Numbered from the stretch's first letter, positions 50,742-59,877 are shown. The stretch is 64,000 nt of DNA from Streptomyces vinaceus (GCF_008704935.1 NZ_CP023692.1:1240001-1304000), one strand, 5' to 3'. Numbers and translations: made by a program. The notes: a model not told the origin generated them from the sequence alone.

Positions 50742-51442
50742 TGACACAGGCAACCGCGGACACGGGGTTCCGCTACGAGGATCTGGGCCGGCTCATCGCG
50801 CTCATGACCGGGGCCGAGAAGCACGCGCCCGCCGCCCACTCCACGCTCGACGTGCTCTGGGTGCTCTACGACCGGGTGCTGCGCGTGCGGCCCGAGAACG
50901 CCGAGGAGCCCGGGCGGGACCGGTTCCTGCTCTCCAAGGGGCACGGGCCGATGGCGTACTACGCCGTACTCGCCGCCAAGGGGTTCTTCCCCGTGGAGCG
51001 GCTGCGCGGCTTCGGCTCGTACGACTCTCCCCTCGGCCACCATCCGGACCGCACCCTGATCCCCGGAGTGGAGATCGGCAGCGGCTCCCTCGGGCACGGG
51101 CTGCCGCTCGCCGTCGGCAGCGCGCTCGGGCTGCGGGCGCAGGGGCTGGACGACCCGGCCGTATGGGTGCTGATCGGGGACGCGGAGCTCGACGAGGGCA
51201 GCAACCACGAGGCCATCGCCTACGCCGGCGCCGCCGGGCTGGAGCGGCTGCACACCGTGGTGATCGACAACGACTCCGCTACCCACGGCTGGCGCGGCGG
51301 GATCGCCTCCCGCTTCGAGGCCGCCGGCTGGTCGGCGGTGACCGTCGACGGCCGGGACCACGAGGCGCTGTACGCCGCCTTCACCGCACCGCATCCGGGC
51401 CGGCCCCACGCGGTCGTCGCCCGTGTCGAGAAGAAGCAGTAG
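50741..51442 (+). CDS. Transketolase, N-terminal (ThDP-binding) subunit
   Basis: This 233-aa protein corresponds to the first domain of transketolase: DRFLLSKGHGPMAYYAVLA, GSGSLGHGLPLAVGSALG, and the ThDP motif GDAELDEGSNHEAIAYAGAAGLERLHTVVIDND. It needs the partner encoded 11 bp downstream. Together they transfer two-carbon units in the pentose phosphate pathway, or act in a related ketol transfer. ATG 50741 lacks a ribosome site, which fits a leaderless transcript from the SoxR-type promoter. Full-length tkt is presumably elsewhere in the genome. Confidence 0.9.
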   Translation: MTQATADTGFRYEDLGRLIALMTGAEKHAPAAHSTLDVLWVLYDRVLRVRPENAEEPGRDRFLLSKGHGPMAYYAVLAAKGFFPVERLRGFGSYDSPLGHHPDRTLIPGVEIGSGSLGHGLPLAVGSALGLRAQGLDDPAVWVLIGDAELDEGSNHEAIAYAGAAGLERLHTVVIDNDSATHGWRGGIASRFEAAGWSAVTVDGRDHEALYAAFTAPHPGRPHAVVARVEKKQ

Positions 51443-51453
51443 AGGGGTTCGTC

Positions 51454-52353
51454 ATGGACAACATGCGGGAGCGGTTCGTCTCCGTCACGTCGCGGGCGCT
51501 CGACGAGGATCCGCGGCTGGCGCTCGTGCTCGCCGAGATCACCATGGACGGGTTCCGGCCCGACCAGCAGCGCCATCCCGAGCGGGTGATCAACGTCGGG
51601 ATCAGGGAGCAGCTGCTCATCGGGGTCGGCGGCGGGCTGGCCCTCACCGGGCTGCGGCCGATCGTGCACACCTTCGCCAGCTTCCTGGTGGAGCGGCCGT
51701 TCGAGCAGATCAAGCTGGACTTCGGACACCAGGGCACGGGCGGGGTCCTGGTCAGCGCGAACGCCAGCTACGACTGGCCGGCCGGCGGGCTCACGCACAT
51801 GGCCCCGGGCGACGTGGCGCTGCTGGACACCCTCGACGGCTGGACGGTCCACGTACCGGGCCATCCGGACGAGGCCGAGGCGCTGCTGCGCCGCGCCTAC
51901 GCCGCCGGGGACGACAAGGTCTACGTGCGGCTCTCGCAGCAGTCGAACGCCGCCCCGCGCCCGGTGGACGGCGTGGGCCTGCGGACCGTACGGGAAGGCG
52001 GTCCGGGCGCCGCCGTCGTGATCGCCGTCGGCCCGCTGCTGGACAACGTGCTCGCCGCGACGGAGGGGCTGGACGTGACCGTGCTCTACGCCACCACCGT
52101 GCGCCCCTTCGACGACGCGGCCCTGCGCGGGGCCGCCGGCCGGGGCAGGGCGGACGTGGTCCTCGTCGAGCCGTACCTGGCCGGCACCTCCACGGGGGCC
52201 GCCGCGCAGGCCCTGTCGGAGGTCCCGCACCGGATCCTCGGGCTCGGCGTCGGCCGCGCCGAGCTCCGCCGCTACGGCACGATGGACGAGCACACCGCCG
52301 CGCACGGACTGGACCCCCGCTCCCTGCGCCTGCGGATCGGGGCGTTCCTCTAG
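51454..52353 (+). CDS. Transketolase, C-terminal subunit
   Basis: This 299-aa protein covers the pyrimidine-binding and C-terminal domains: RVINVGIREQLLIGVGGGLALTGLRPIVHTFASFLVERPFEQIKLD, then the C-terminal swivel domain (AVVIAVGPLLDNVLAA...). The Glu of GIREQ activates the ThDP aminopyrimidine ring. GAGGGG lies seven bases before ATG 51454. It is co-transcribed with the N-terminal subunit. The stop TAG is part of CTAGGCCGTGTC, resembling the end of the repeat at 61170. Confidence 0.9.
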   Translation: MDNMRERFVSVTSRALDEDPRLALVLAEITMDGFRPDQQRHPERVINVGIREQLLIGVGGGLALTGLRPIVHTFASFLVERPFEQIKLDFGHQGTGGVLVSANASYDWPAGGLTHMAPGDVALLDTLDGWTVHVPGHPDEAEALLRRAYAAGDDKVYVRLSQQSNAAPRPVDGVGLRTVREGGPGAAVVIAVGPLLDNVLAATEGLDVTVLYATTVRPFDDAALRGAAGRGRADVVLVEPYLAGTSTGAAAQALSEVPHRILGLGVGRAELRRYGTMDEHTAAHGLDPRSLRLRIGAFL

Positions 52354-52444
52354 GCCGTGTCCTTCGGATCACGGCGGGCCCGGGGCGCCCGGCACCGCGA
52401 TCGAGGCGTCGTGCTCGGCGGGCGGCGCGAGGATCTTCCCGCCC

Positions 52445-52996
52445 TCACCCCGCCCGCAGCCCGTCCTCCCGACCGTGGATGACCTCCAGCAGCTCCGCCG
52501 CCAGGGACTTGGCCGTGGCCAGCCCCTGCATCCCCCACCGGCGCGGCTCCACGTCCACCGCGCAGACCGTCCCCAGGACGGTCCCCGTCCGGTCGATCAG
52601 CGGCGCGCCCAGGTACGAACGGACCCCGCTCTCGTCCACCACCGCGTTGCCCGCGAAGCGCGCGAAGTCGCGTACGTCCTCCAGCACCAGCGCCTTGCGC
52701 CGCACCACCACGTGCGGGCAGTACCCGTGGTCCCGGGGCAGCGCCCGCGCCGGGTAGCCGCTCGCCGGGGCGCCCGGCGCGTGGTGCAGCCCGGCGAAGA
52801 ACTGCCGTTCCTCACCGACGAAGTTGACCCCTGCGTACGGGGCGGCCAGGACATCGGCGATCTGCCGGGCGAAGGCGTCGAACTCCGTGTCCGCGCGCTC
52901 CCCCAGGCCCAGTGCGCGCAGCCGGACGGTGCGCGCGGGCGCCTCCCGGTCCACGGGTGTGAGCAGCAGGTGTCCGGTCGACTCGTAGTACGTCAT
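52445..52996 (-). CDS. GAF-domain protein, fifth gene of a conservon
   Basis: This 183-aa protein has a single GAF domain (about 30-175; FDAFARQIADVLAAPYAGVNFVGEERQFFAG, DHGYCPHVVVRRKALVLEDVRDFARFAGN, YLGAPLIDRTGTVLGTVCAVDVEPR). It has no kinase or HTH attached. ATG 52996 overlaps the cvnD stop (ATGA), so it belongs to the operon. It probably binds a small ligand and feeds the CvnA-D signalling complex. Conservons often end in P450 genes; a GAF gene is a variant. Confidence 0.85.
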   Translation of the reverse strand: MTYYESTGHLLLTPVDREAPARTVRLRALGLGERADTEFDAFARQIADVLAAPYAGVNFVGEERQFFAGLHHAPGAPASGYPARALPRDHGYCPHVVVRRKALVLEDVRDFARFAGNAVVDESGVRSYLGAPLIDRTGTVLGTVCAVDVEPRRWGMQGLATAKSLAAELLEVIHGREDGLRAG

Positions 52997-53622
52997 CCCG
53001 GGTTTTCCCCCTCCGGATTCCAGGATCCCGGCGGCCGTGTCGCCGCCGTGAAGAGCAAGTGCTGGACCAGGGCGGCCAGCGCCCCGGTCCCCGAACTGGT
53101 GAGCCGCGCGTCGCACCGTACGACCGGCACGTCAGGCCCGAGCCCCACCGCCTCGCGCACCTCGTCGGGGGTGTAGCGGTGGCCCCCGTCGAACTCGTTG
53201 ACGGCGACGATGAACCCGATGCCGCGCCGCTCGAAGAAGTCCACGGCCGCGAAGCAGTCCGCGAGCCGGCGCGTGTCCGCGATGACCACCGCGCCGAGCG
53301 CGCCCGCGCACAGCTCCTCCCACAGGAACCAGAACCGCTGCTGCCCCGGAGTCCCGAAGAGGTACAGCACGTGCCGCTCGTCCAGGGTGAGGCGGCCGAA
53401 GTCGAGCGCGACGGTCGTGGACGCCTTCGCCGCGACCCCCTCGGTCGGGTCGGCGTCCTCGCTCAGCCCGCTGAGCAGCTCCTCCGTGCACAGCGGCTCG
53501 ATCTCGCTCACCGCGCCCACGAAGGTCGTCTTGCCCGCCCCGAACCCGCCCGCGACGAGGATCTTCAGCGTCGCGGGCAGGGCGGGGGCGAGGCGGGTGT
53601 CACAGTCGTCGACGTAGGCCAT
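52993..53622 (-). CDS. cvnD: Conservon GTPase CvnD
   Basis: This 209-aa Ras/MglA-like small GTPase has P-loop GGFGAGKTTFVG (25-36), switch segment TTVALDFGRLTLDERHVLYLFGTPGQQRFWFLWEEL (DTAGQ-like) and base-recognition AVNEFDGG. It is the GTPase output of the conservon, acting at the membrane with CvnA-C in control of development and metabolism. It overlaps cvnC by 23 bp and the GAF gene by ATGA. Confidence 0.94.
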   Translation of the reverse strand: MAYVDDCDTRLAPALPATLKILVAGGFGAGKTTFVGAVSEIEPLCTEELLSGLSEDADPTEGVAAKASTTVALDFGRLTLDERHVLYLFGTPGQQRFWFLWEELCAGALGAVVIADTRRLADCFAAVDFFERRGIGFIVAVNEFDGGHRYTPDEVREAVGLGPDVPVVRCDARLTSSGTGALAALVQHLLFTAATRPPGSWNPEGENPG

Positions 53623-54016
53623 CGAGCACCGCCCGCAGCAGGTTCTGGTCGTCGGCGGCGACGTATCCGCCGCCCGGGAACCGCGGCGCCTGCGCCGTGA
53701 CGGCCCCGTACTCCATCAGGTCGGACAGCAGCACCTTCACCACCACCGCCGGCAGCCGCAGCTGTCCGGCCACCTCGGCGACGGTGACGGCCGCGGAGCC
53801 CGCGCACAGGCGCAGCGCCATCGTGTGCTCCGGGCCGAGCGGACCGCGCGGCCGCACCCCCGTTGCCGTCACCAGGGACAGCAGGTCGAGTGCGGCGGCG
53901 GGCCGGGTCCGCCCGCCGCTGGCCGTGTACGGACGCATCACCCGGCCCGCCGAATCGTCGAGCCAGGGCGTGTCGCGCGGGGCGCCCCTGCCGCACGCGG
54001 CGCGGGCGCGCATCAC
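53600..54016 (-). CDS. cvnC: Conservon DUF742 protein CvnC
   Basis: This 138-aa protein has the DUF742 core: VMRPYTASGGRTRPAAALDLLSLVTATG, LGPEHTMALRLCAGSAAVTVAEVAGQLRLPAVVVKVLLSDLMEYGAVTAQAP. This is a winged-helix-like fold probably linking the roadblock protein and the GTPase. GTG 54016 overlaps the cvnB stop (GTGA); ATG 54013 is an equally possible start. The N-terminal 20 residues are longer than in most homologues. Confidence 0.92.
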   Translation of the reverse strand: MMRARAACGRGAPRDTPWLDDSAGRVMRPYTASGGRTRPAAALDLLSLVTATGVRPRGPLGPEHTMALRLCAGSAAVTVAEVAGQLRLPAVVVKVLLSDLMEYGAVTAQAPRFPGGGYVAADDQNLLRAVLDGLRRRL

Positions 54017-54480
54017 TGCGCTTCGCCGACGGGCCGGCGCGGCGGGGCCGCCAGGTACGGCCGGACGCTCTTGACCAGCATCGCCATCTCGTAGCCGAGG
54101 ACGCCCGCGTCGGCCTCGCGGTCGGCCAGGACCGCGAGGCAGGTGCCTGCGCCCGCCGCCGACACGAAGACCAGCGCGGTGTCGAGCTCGACCACCACCT
54201 GCCGGACCCCGGCGCCGTCCCCGAAGCGCGATCCGGCGCTCCGCCCGAGCGAGTAGAGCCCCGAGGCCAAGGCCGCCAAGTGGTCCGCGCTGTCGGCGTC
54301 GAGGCCGTGGACGCAGGTGACGAGCCCGTCGGCGGTGAGGAGGACCGCGCTGCGCGTGTAGGGGACCCGCTGGACGAGGCCGCTGAGCAGCCAGTCGAGG
54401 TCCGAGAGCCGGGTGGTCTTCGTCGCCGCTTCGCCGCCCATGGTGGTGCGCTCCTTGCCGGGGTGAGAGGTCGGGGTCAT
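54013..54480 (-). CDS. cvnB: Conservon roadblock/LC7 protein CvnB
   Basis: This 155-aa roadblock-fold protein (about 24-140) contains LDWLLSGLVQRVPYTRSAVLLTADGLVTCVHGLDADSADHLAALASGLYSLGRSAG, the typical CvnB pattern. Roadblock proteins regulate MglA-like GTPases. ATG 54480 overlaps the cvnA stop (ATGA); an internal ATG (54441) with GGAG is possible and fits shorter homologues. Confidence 0.93.
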   Translation of the reverse strand: MTPTSHPGKERTTMGGEAATKTTRLSDLDWLLSGLVQRVPYTRSAVLLTADGLVTCVHGLDADSADHLAALASGLYSLGRSAGSRFGDGAGVRQVVVELDTALVFVSAAGAGTCLAVLADREADAGVLGYEMAMLVKSVRPYLAAPPRRPVGEAQ

Positions 54481-56258
54481 GGCTGGTTCTCCGTCTGGGC
54501 GAGGCCGAAGCCCCGCTGGAAGGCGGCCATCAGGCCCGGATCGTGGACGGGTTGTTCGGGCGCGTCGGCCGGCCGGGGGGCGGGGGCGTCGCGCAGCTGC
54601 GGGACGAGGTGGTCCTGGGCGCGCCGGCGGGGCAGGGGCGGCCGGTCGGGATCCGTCCGGGCGGCCGGTACGGAGACGAGGGCCGTGGCCGGCGGGACCG
54701 GCGCGGGCGCCGGAGCAGGTGCCGGAGCCGCCGGTTCGCGTACGACGGGCCGCGCGGCCGACCGTACGACCGGCTCCGCGCCCGCGGCAGGGGCCCGGCC
54801 CGGCGCCGGCGCCGGGTCCGGGGCGGGCCCCGTCTCCGCGGCCTGCCCCCGGCCCGGCTCCCGGTGGTCCGGCTCCGGGTGCGGCGCGTGCGGCGCCGCC
54901 CAGGCCGGTGCGACGGGCTCCGGCTCCGGCACCCGGCGCGTCTGCGGCCTCCGGGGCATCGCCACCCGTACCGGCTCCAGCGGGGGCATCCCGGCGGCCC
55001 CGTCCCCGGTCCCCCACGACGTGGCCCGGGAGCCCCCGAGCGCGTCGGCGGCGCTCGGCGCCTCGGCCCCCAGCAGTTCCTGCGGCAGCACCAGCACCGC
55101 GAGCACCCCGCCGTAGATGTTGGACTTGAGCTCGACGGCGATCCCGTGCCGCCGGGCGAGCGCCGAGACCACGAAGAGGCCGATCCGCCCGTCCGCCAGC
55201 AGCTGCCGGACGCTGACCTGCTCGGGGTCGACGAGCAGGGCGTTCATCCGGTGCTGCTCGGCGGCCGGCATGCCCAGTCCGCGGTCCTCCACCTCGATGG
55301 CGATGCCCGCGGTGACCCGTTCGGCGCGCAGCACCACGTCGGTGTCGGGGGCGGAGAACACCGTGGCGTTCTCGACGAGTTCGGCCAGCAGGTGCACCAC
55401 GTCGGCGACGGCGTGGCCGCGTACGGTGCCGCCCGCCGGGGGAACCACCTTGACCCGCGTGTACTGCTCGACCTCCGCGACGGAGGAGCGCAGCACCTCG
55501 CTCAGGTCGATGGGCCGGGTCCACTGGCGTCGGGAGGCGGCGCCGCCGAGGACGGCCAGGTTCTCGGCGTGGCGGCGGATCCGGGTCGCGAGGTGGTCGA
55601 CGTGGAAGAGCTCCCTGAGGAGGTCGGGGTCCTCGACCGTGTCCTCCAGCTCGTCGAGGAGGGAGATCTCCCGGTGCACGAGGGACTGGAGCCGGCGCGC
55701 GAGGTTGACGAACACCTCGACCTTGCGGTCGCTGTCGGAGGGCGCGGCCGGGCCGGCCAGCCGTACGAGGGTGGTGTGCGCGTGTTCGCGGGCGCCGCGC
55801 AGCTCCTGGGAGAGCAGCCAGAACTCGTCGACCCGGGCCGCGTCGGTGCCGGGCGGCGGCGCCGTCGGGCCGCCGCGGACCGGGCGGACCGGCGGCTCGC
55901 CCCGTTCCAGCCGCTCGGCGGCGGTCCGCAGTTCCTGGCGTCCGCGCACGCTGGAGCGGCGCAGCGCCTCGCAGCGGTCCCGTACGGCCTTGGCGGAGCG
56001 CTCGGCCCCGAGCGTGGCGGCGGCCAGCGCGCCGACCGCGAGCAGGGCGCAGCCCGCCAGGACGGGCCACAGCCGGGCGTCCCGCTCCCCCGCGCCCCCG
56101 CCGAGCTGGAGCGTGAAGATCACCGCGGCGGCTCCGCTGAGGGCGGCCGCGAGCGTGGGCAGCAGGGAGGCGCGCACCAGCTGGGGCCTTATCTGCCGGC
56201 CGGGACCGGTGGCGGCGTGTCTCGACGGGGCGTGGCGGGCGGCGCGGAGTCCGGACAT
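54477..56258 (-). CDS. cvnA: Conservon sensor kinase-like membrane protein CvnA
   Basis: This 593-aa protein has two N-terminal membrane helices (about 30-50 and 65-83) and a helical region. A GHKL ATPase domain follows (about 240-390: LLAELVENATVFSAPDTDV N-box, VEDRGLGMPAAEQ G1, GRIGLFVVSALARRHGI G2). A Pro/Ala/Arg-rich tail of about 180 residues completes it. The phospho-acceptor His of classic kinases is not evident, as expected for CvnA. It is the first gene of cvnA-B-C-D-GAF, all overlapping. The 289 bp upstream should hold the promoter. Confidence 0.93.
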   Translation of the reverse strand: MSGLRAARHAPSRHAATGPGRQIRPQLVRASLLPTLAAALSGAAAVIFTLQLGGGAGERDARLWPVLAGCALLAVGALAAATLGAERSAKAVRDRCEALRRSSVRGRQELRTAAERLERGEPPVRPVRGGPTAPPPGTDAARVDEFWLLSQELRGAREHAHTTLVRLAGPAAPSDSDRKVEVFVNLARRLQSLVHREISLLDELEDTVEDPDLLRELFHVDHLATRIRRHAENLAVLGGAASRRQWTRPIDLSEVLRSSVAEVEQYTRVKVVPPAGGTVRGHAVADVVHLLAELVENATVFSAPDTDVVLRAERVTAGIAIEVEDRGLGMPAAEQHRMNALLVDPEQVSVRQLLADGRIGLFVVSALARRHGIAVELKSNIYGGVLAVLVLPQELLGAEAPSAADALGGSRATSWGTGDGAAGMPPLEPVRVAMPRRPQTRRVPEPEPVAPAWAAPHAPHPEPDHREPGRGQAAETGPAPDPAPAPGRAPAAGAEPVVRSAARPVVREPAAPAPAPAPAPVPPATALVSVPAARTDPDRPPLPRRRAQDHLVPQLRDAPAPRPADAPEQPVHDPGLMAAFQRGFGLAQTENQP

Positions 56259-56547
56259 CGGCGTCCTCTACGTGGGGCCCGGGCCCCCAGGGTTCCGGAG
56301 CCCGGTGTGGATCACGGTGTTGATCACCGGATACCCACGCTAGACCGCACGATCACGCTGCTGACAGCCAGTTGGGGAACTTCGCCGGGCTGCTTCCCGC
56401 TCCCGGCGGAGCGCTCGTACGACAGCCCGAATCCGCCGGGGGCGCACGTTCCCGACCGGCTCCCGCGACGCACCACCCCCCGGGTGCGGCGGGCGGCCCG
56501 GTCGCGGCCCGCCCGCGCCGCGTCCCGGGCCCGCGGACCCGCCGGGG

Positions 56548-57792
56548 TCAGGACCCGACGGACTCCGGCTTCTCCTGCCCGCCGTCGACGGCCCCGGAAG
56601 CCACCCGGGCCGCCGTGGCCGTGACCCCGCCCGCCTCCGGCCGGGGCACGGCCGCCGGACCGTCGACGGGACCGCCCGAGGGCGCGCCGAGGACGAAGGG
56701 GCGCCACCACGGCTCGGCGGGCACATCGGCCGCGCCCGGCTCGAAGGGCTGGCCCGGGACCGGCAGCGCGATACCGGCGCCCGCCTCCTTCGCGGCGGTC
56801 ACGGTGCCCTCGCCCGGCTCGTCCCACGGGTGCAGCGCCAGGTTGAAGGTGCCCCAGTGGATCGGCAGCATGATGCCGTGCGGGATCCCGCCCTGGAGGT
56901 CGAGGTGGGCCTGCATGCCCTCCTCGGGGGTCATGTGGATGTCGGGCCAGTACTCCGAGTAGGCACCGATCTGGATCATCGTGGCGTCGAAGGGGCCGTG
57001 CGCGGCGCCGATCTCCGCGAAGCCGGGGAAGTAGCCCGTGTCACCGCTGTGGAAGATCCGGTGCCGGTCGCCCGCGACCACCCATGAGGCCCACAGGGTG
57101 TTCTGCTGGTTGCGCAGGCCGCGCCCGCAGAAGTGCCGTGCCGGGGTCGCCGTCAGCGAGAGCCCCGCGATCTCGGTGGCCTCGTTCCAGTCCAGCTCGC
57201 GCAGCCGGCCCGGCGGGACGCCCCAGCGCTCCAGGTGCGCGCCGACGCCGAGCGGGACGGCGAAGACCGTGTCCGTCCCGGCCAGCTCCTTGATGGTCGG
57301 CAGGTCGAGGTGGTCGTAGTGGTCGTGCGAGATCACCACGGCGTCGACCGGCCCCAGCGAGGCCAGCGGCACGGGGACGGGGTGCAGCCGCTTGGGCCCG
57401 GCGAACGGGAACGGCGAGCACCGCTCCCCCCATACGGGGTCGAACAGCACCCGCCGCCCGTCGATCTCCGCGAGTACGCCCGAGTGCCCCATCCAGGTCA
57501 GGCGCAACCCGCTCACCGGCGGTTTCGCCAGCTCGGCCAGGGTCGTCGGGTACACCGGGATGGGCGCACCCGGATTGCGCCGGGTCCGCTGCTCCTTGTG
57601 GAAGTAGATCTTGGCGAACTCCATCATGGAGCCGGAGGGCCTGGTCCGGGCCCCGACCGGGTTCTGGAAGACGCCGTCGGCGAAGTTCGGCGAGCGCCGG
57701 ATCCGCTCCAGGCGGGCGCCGGACGGATCCGCGCCGAAGGCTTCGGGCCGCAGGGCGCGCAGCCGAGGACGCAGGGGACGGGAGCCGGTCAA
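56548..57792 (-). CDS. Metallo-beta-lactamase-fold hydrolase (NAPE-PLD/RomA-like)
   Basis: This 414-aa protein has the MBL metal motif SHDHYDHLD (HxHxDH) preceded by LTWMGHSGVLAEIDGRRVLFDPVWGERCSPFPFAGPKRLHPVP. Further ligands lie in ARHFCGRG, FHSGDTGYFPGF and LPIHWGTFNLA. This pattern is that of NAPE-PLD/UlaG-like hydrolases, some of which cleave phospholipids. TTG 57792 is chosen because AGGAGG lies just upstream; an upstream in-frame start at 57852 lacks one. The C-terminal 45 residues are Gly/Ala/Pro-rich. The substrate is unknown. Confidence 0.87.
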   Translation of the reverse strand: MTGSRPLRPRLRALRPEAFGADPSGARLERIRRSPNFADGVFQNPVGARTRPSGSMMEFAKIYFHKEQRTRRNPGAPIPVYPTTLAELAKPPVSGLRLTWMGHSGVLAEIDGRRVLFDPVWGERCSPFPFAGPKRLHPVPVPLASLGPVDAVVISHDHYDHLDLPTIKELAGTDTVFAVPLGVGAHLERWGVPPGRLRELDWNEATEIAGLSLTATPARHFCGRGLRNQQNTLWASWVVAGDRHRIFHSGDTGYFPGFAEIGAAHGPFDATMIQIGAYSEYWPDIHMTPEEGMQAHLDLQGGIPHGIMLPIHWGTFNLALHPWDEPGEGTVTAAKEAGAGIALPVPGQPFEPGAADVPAEPWWRPFVLGAPSGGPVDGPAAVPRPEAGGVTATAARVASGAVDGGQEKPESVGS

Positions 57793-57940
57793 AGCGCCTC
57801 CTGGGAGGGTGGGGCGGATGGTCGTGAGGCCGTACGAATACCGGTCTACCACCTTGCCAACGCGTACCGCCCCCGAAGGATTCCGCCGCGCGCCCCCGTT
57901 CTCGGGCGCTCCCCCTGCCCCTTCCGTCCCCGCCGTCGCC

Positions 57941-58726
57941 CTACAGGGGCAGCAGGTCGGGGCGCTTCGCCTCCACGTGGTCCCCGGAGGACTCCCCGCG
58001 CAGCCGACGCCCGATCCACGGCACCAGGTACTCCCGGGCCCACTGGATGTTGTCCCGGGTCACGTCCACCGAGCCGCGCGGCTGTTGCGGCGGCCACGGC
58101 TGGTCGGGGTCGGTCGGCACCTCCAGCCCCAGCACCTGGGCGGCGCGCAGCGCGACCCGGGTGTGCCCCTCGGGCGACAGGTGCAGCCGGTCGTCGTCCC
58201 AAGCCCGGCGGTCCTGTACGGACTTGAGCGACCAGAGGTCGAGCACCGGGCAGTCGTAGCGGTCGGCGATGGCGCGCACGTGCGCGTTGTACGTCGCGAT
58301 CTTGCCCCGCAGGTGCTTGAGGACCGGAACGCCCCGGGTGTCGAAGCCCGTGGTGATCATGACCTGGCCGACGGCCCCGGTGAGGTCGGCGACCGCCGCC
58401 TCGAACCGCTCCGCCGCGTCGTCCGGGTCGCTGCCGGGCCGGATGATGTCGTTCCCGCCCGCGCAGAAGCTCACCAGGTCCGGTGCGAGCTCCTTGGCCC
58501 GGGGGACCTGTTCGGCCACGATCTGGTCGAGGAGGCGCCCCCGCACGGCCAGGTTCGCGTACCGGAACTCGTTTTCCTCGCGCTGATCGGCCAGGAGTAC
58601 GGCCAGTCGGTCCGCCCAGCCGAGAAAGGTCCCCCCGGGCCCCGGGTCCCCCACACCCTCGGTGAAGCTGTCCCCGATCGCCGCGTACGAGCCGATGGTC
58701 TTGAGTGTCGTCTTCGTCGCTGCCAC
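57941..58726 (-). CDS. SGNH/GDSL-family hydrolase
   Basis: This 261-aa protein has the SGNH blocks: I AAIGDSFTEGVGDPG (nucleophile Ser about residue 20), III CAGGNDIIRPG and V DDRLHLSPEGHTRVA (Asp and His of the triad). No signal peptide is visible, so it is probably cytosolic. Such enzymes are esterases or lipases acting on acyl groups. GTG 58726 follows a GAAGGA site. It is transcribed away from the M23 peptidase terminator and is monocistronic. Confidence 0.9.
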   Translation of the reverse strand: MAATKTTLKTIGSYAAIGDSFTEGVGDPGPGGTFLGWADRLAVLLADQREENEFRYANLAVRGRLLDQIVAEQVPRAKELAPDLVSFCAGGNDIIRPGSDPDDAAERFEAAVADLTGAVGQVMITTGFDTRGVPVLKHLRGKIATYNAHVRAIADRYDCPVLDLWSLKSVQDRRAWDDDRLHLSPEGHTRVALRAAQVLGLEVPTDPDQPWPPQQPRGSVDVTRDNIQWAREYLVPWIGRRLRGESSGDHVEAKRPDLLPL

Positions 58727-58825
58727 GAGGACACATCCTTCACCCCGACACGTGACCTACGCCACCGTAGGCAGGGGTTGACGGGCCGTGATCTATACCA
58801 CCTGGTCGGTACGGAATAACAGCGC

Positions 58826-58860
58826 GTGAGGCCGGGACCCCCCTCGGGTCCCGGCCTCAC
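58826..58860. terminator. Hairpin terminator after M23 peptidase gene
   Basis: GTGAGGCCGGGACCC pairs perfectly with GGGTCCCGGCCTCAC across a 5-nt loop, 31 bp beyond the peptidase stop. Confidence 0.88.
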
Positions 58861-58891
58861 GTGTCCTGCGGCCCGCTGACGACGGGAGCCG

Positions 58892-59860
58892 TCAGATGCT
58901 CACGCCCTTCGAGCGGAGGTAGGCCAGCGGGTCGATGTCCGAGCCGTAGGACGGCCCGGTACGGATCTCGAAGTGCAGGTGCGGGCCGGTGGAGTTGCCC
59001 GTGGAGCCGGAGAGGCCGATGGTCTGGCCGCCGGCGACGCTCTGGCCGACCGAGACGGAGAGCTGGGACAGGTGGCCGTACTGGGAGTACTTGCCGTCCG
59101 CGTGCCGGATGACGACCTCGTTGCCGTACGCGCCGCCCCAGCCCGCGGAGACCACGGTGCCCGCGCCGACGGCGCGGACGGTGGTGCCGGAGCTCGCGAT
59201 GAAGTCGACACCGGTGTGGTAACCGCTGGACCACATGGCGCCGGGGGTCTTGTACTGGGTGGAGATGCCGCCACCGGCGACGGGGGCGACGAAGCCGGCG
59301 GCGCTGACCGCACCGGCGGCGGACCGGGCGGTGGCGCTCTTCTGGGCGGGCGCTGCGGGCGCAGCGGGGGCCGCGGGGGCCGCCTCGGGGGCGGAGGCCT
59401 TCTCGTCCGCCGCCGCGTGCGAGGACTTCTTCGCCGGGGCCGGGGCCGGCTCGGCGGCCGGAGCCTCGACGCCCTTCGCGGCGAGGGTCAGCTTCAGCCC
59501 GGGGTGGATCAGCGAGGGGTCGCTGCCGACGGCCTCGCGGTTGTCCGCGTACAGCTGCTGCCAGCCGCCCGCCAGGTGCCGGTCCTGGGCGATCTTGGAG
59601 AGGTAGTCCCCCGGCACGACCGTGTAGACGGCCGAAGTGGCCGGCGAACCCTGCTGGACGGCGGTGGGCACGGACACCGGGGCCGCCGGGAGCTGCGGGG
59701 CCTGCGCGGGAGCCGCGGCGGGTGCGGAGGCCGGAGCCGCCTGGGCGCCGGCGGCACCGAGCAGCGGCAGCGCGAGGGCCGCACCGCCGGTGCCCGCGAC
59801 GGCGAAGCCGCGCGCCACGGAACGGGACTTGGGACGTCGGTGCTTACCCTTTGCAGGCAT
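58892..59860 (-). CDS. Secreted LysM/M23-family peptidoglycan endopeptidase
   Basis: This 322-aa protein has a signal peptide (KHRRPKSRSVARGFAVAGTGGAALALPLLGAAGAQA). A LysM domain follows (about 78-128, YTVVPGDYLSKIAQDRHLAGGWQQLYADNREAV), then an Ala/Pro linker (130-180) and an M23 domain with zinc ligands in YHTGVDF and HLHFE. It cuts peptidoglycan cross-bridges outside the membrane. ATG 59860 has GAGAGGA upstream. A c-di-AMP riboswitch ends 17 bp before the start, so the gene is probably shut off when c-di-AMP is high. The same control is known for cell-wall hydrolases of actinomycetes. Confidence 0.94.
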   Translation of the reverse strand: MPAKGKHRRPKSRSVARGFAVAGTGGAALALPLLGAAGAQAAPASAPAAAPAQAPQLPAAPVSVPTAVQQGSPATSAVYTVVPGDYLSKIAQDRHLAGGWQQLYADNREAVGSDPSLIHPGLKLTLAAKGVEAPAAEPAPAPAKKSSHAAADEKASAPEAAPAAPAAPAAPAQKSATARSAAGAVSAAGFVAPVAGGGISTQYKTPGAMWSSGYHTGVDFIASSGTTVRAVGAGTVVSAGWGGAYGNEVVIRHADGKYSQYGHLSQLSVSVGQSVAGGQTIGLSGSTGNSTGPHLHFEIRTGPSYGSDIDPLAYLRSKGVSI

Positions 59861-59877
59861 GGCGAATTCCTCTCCGT

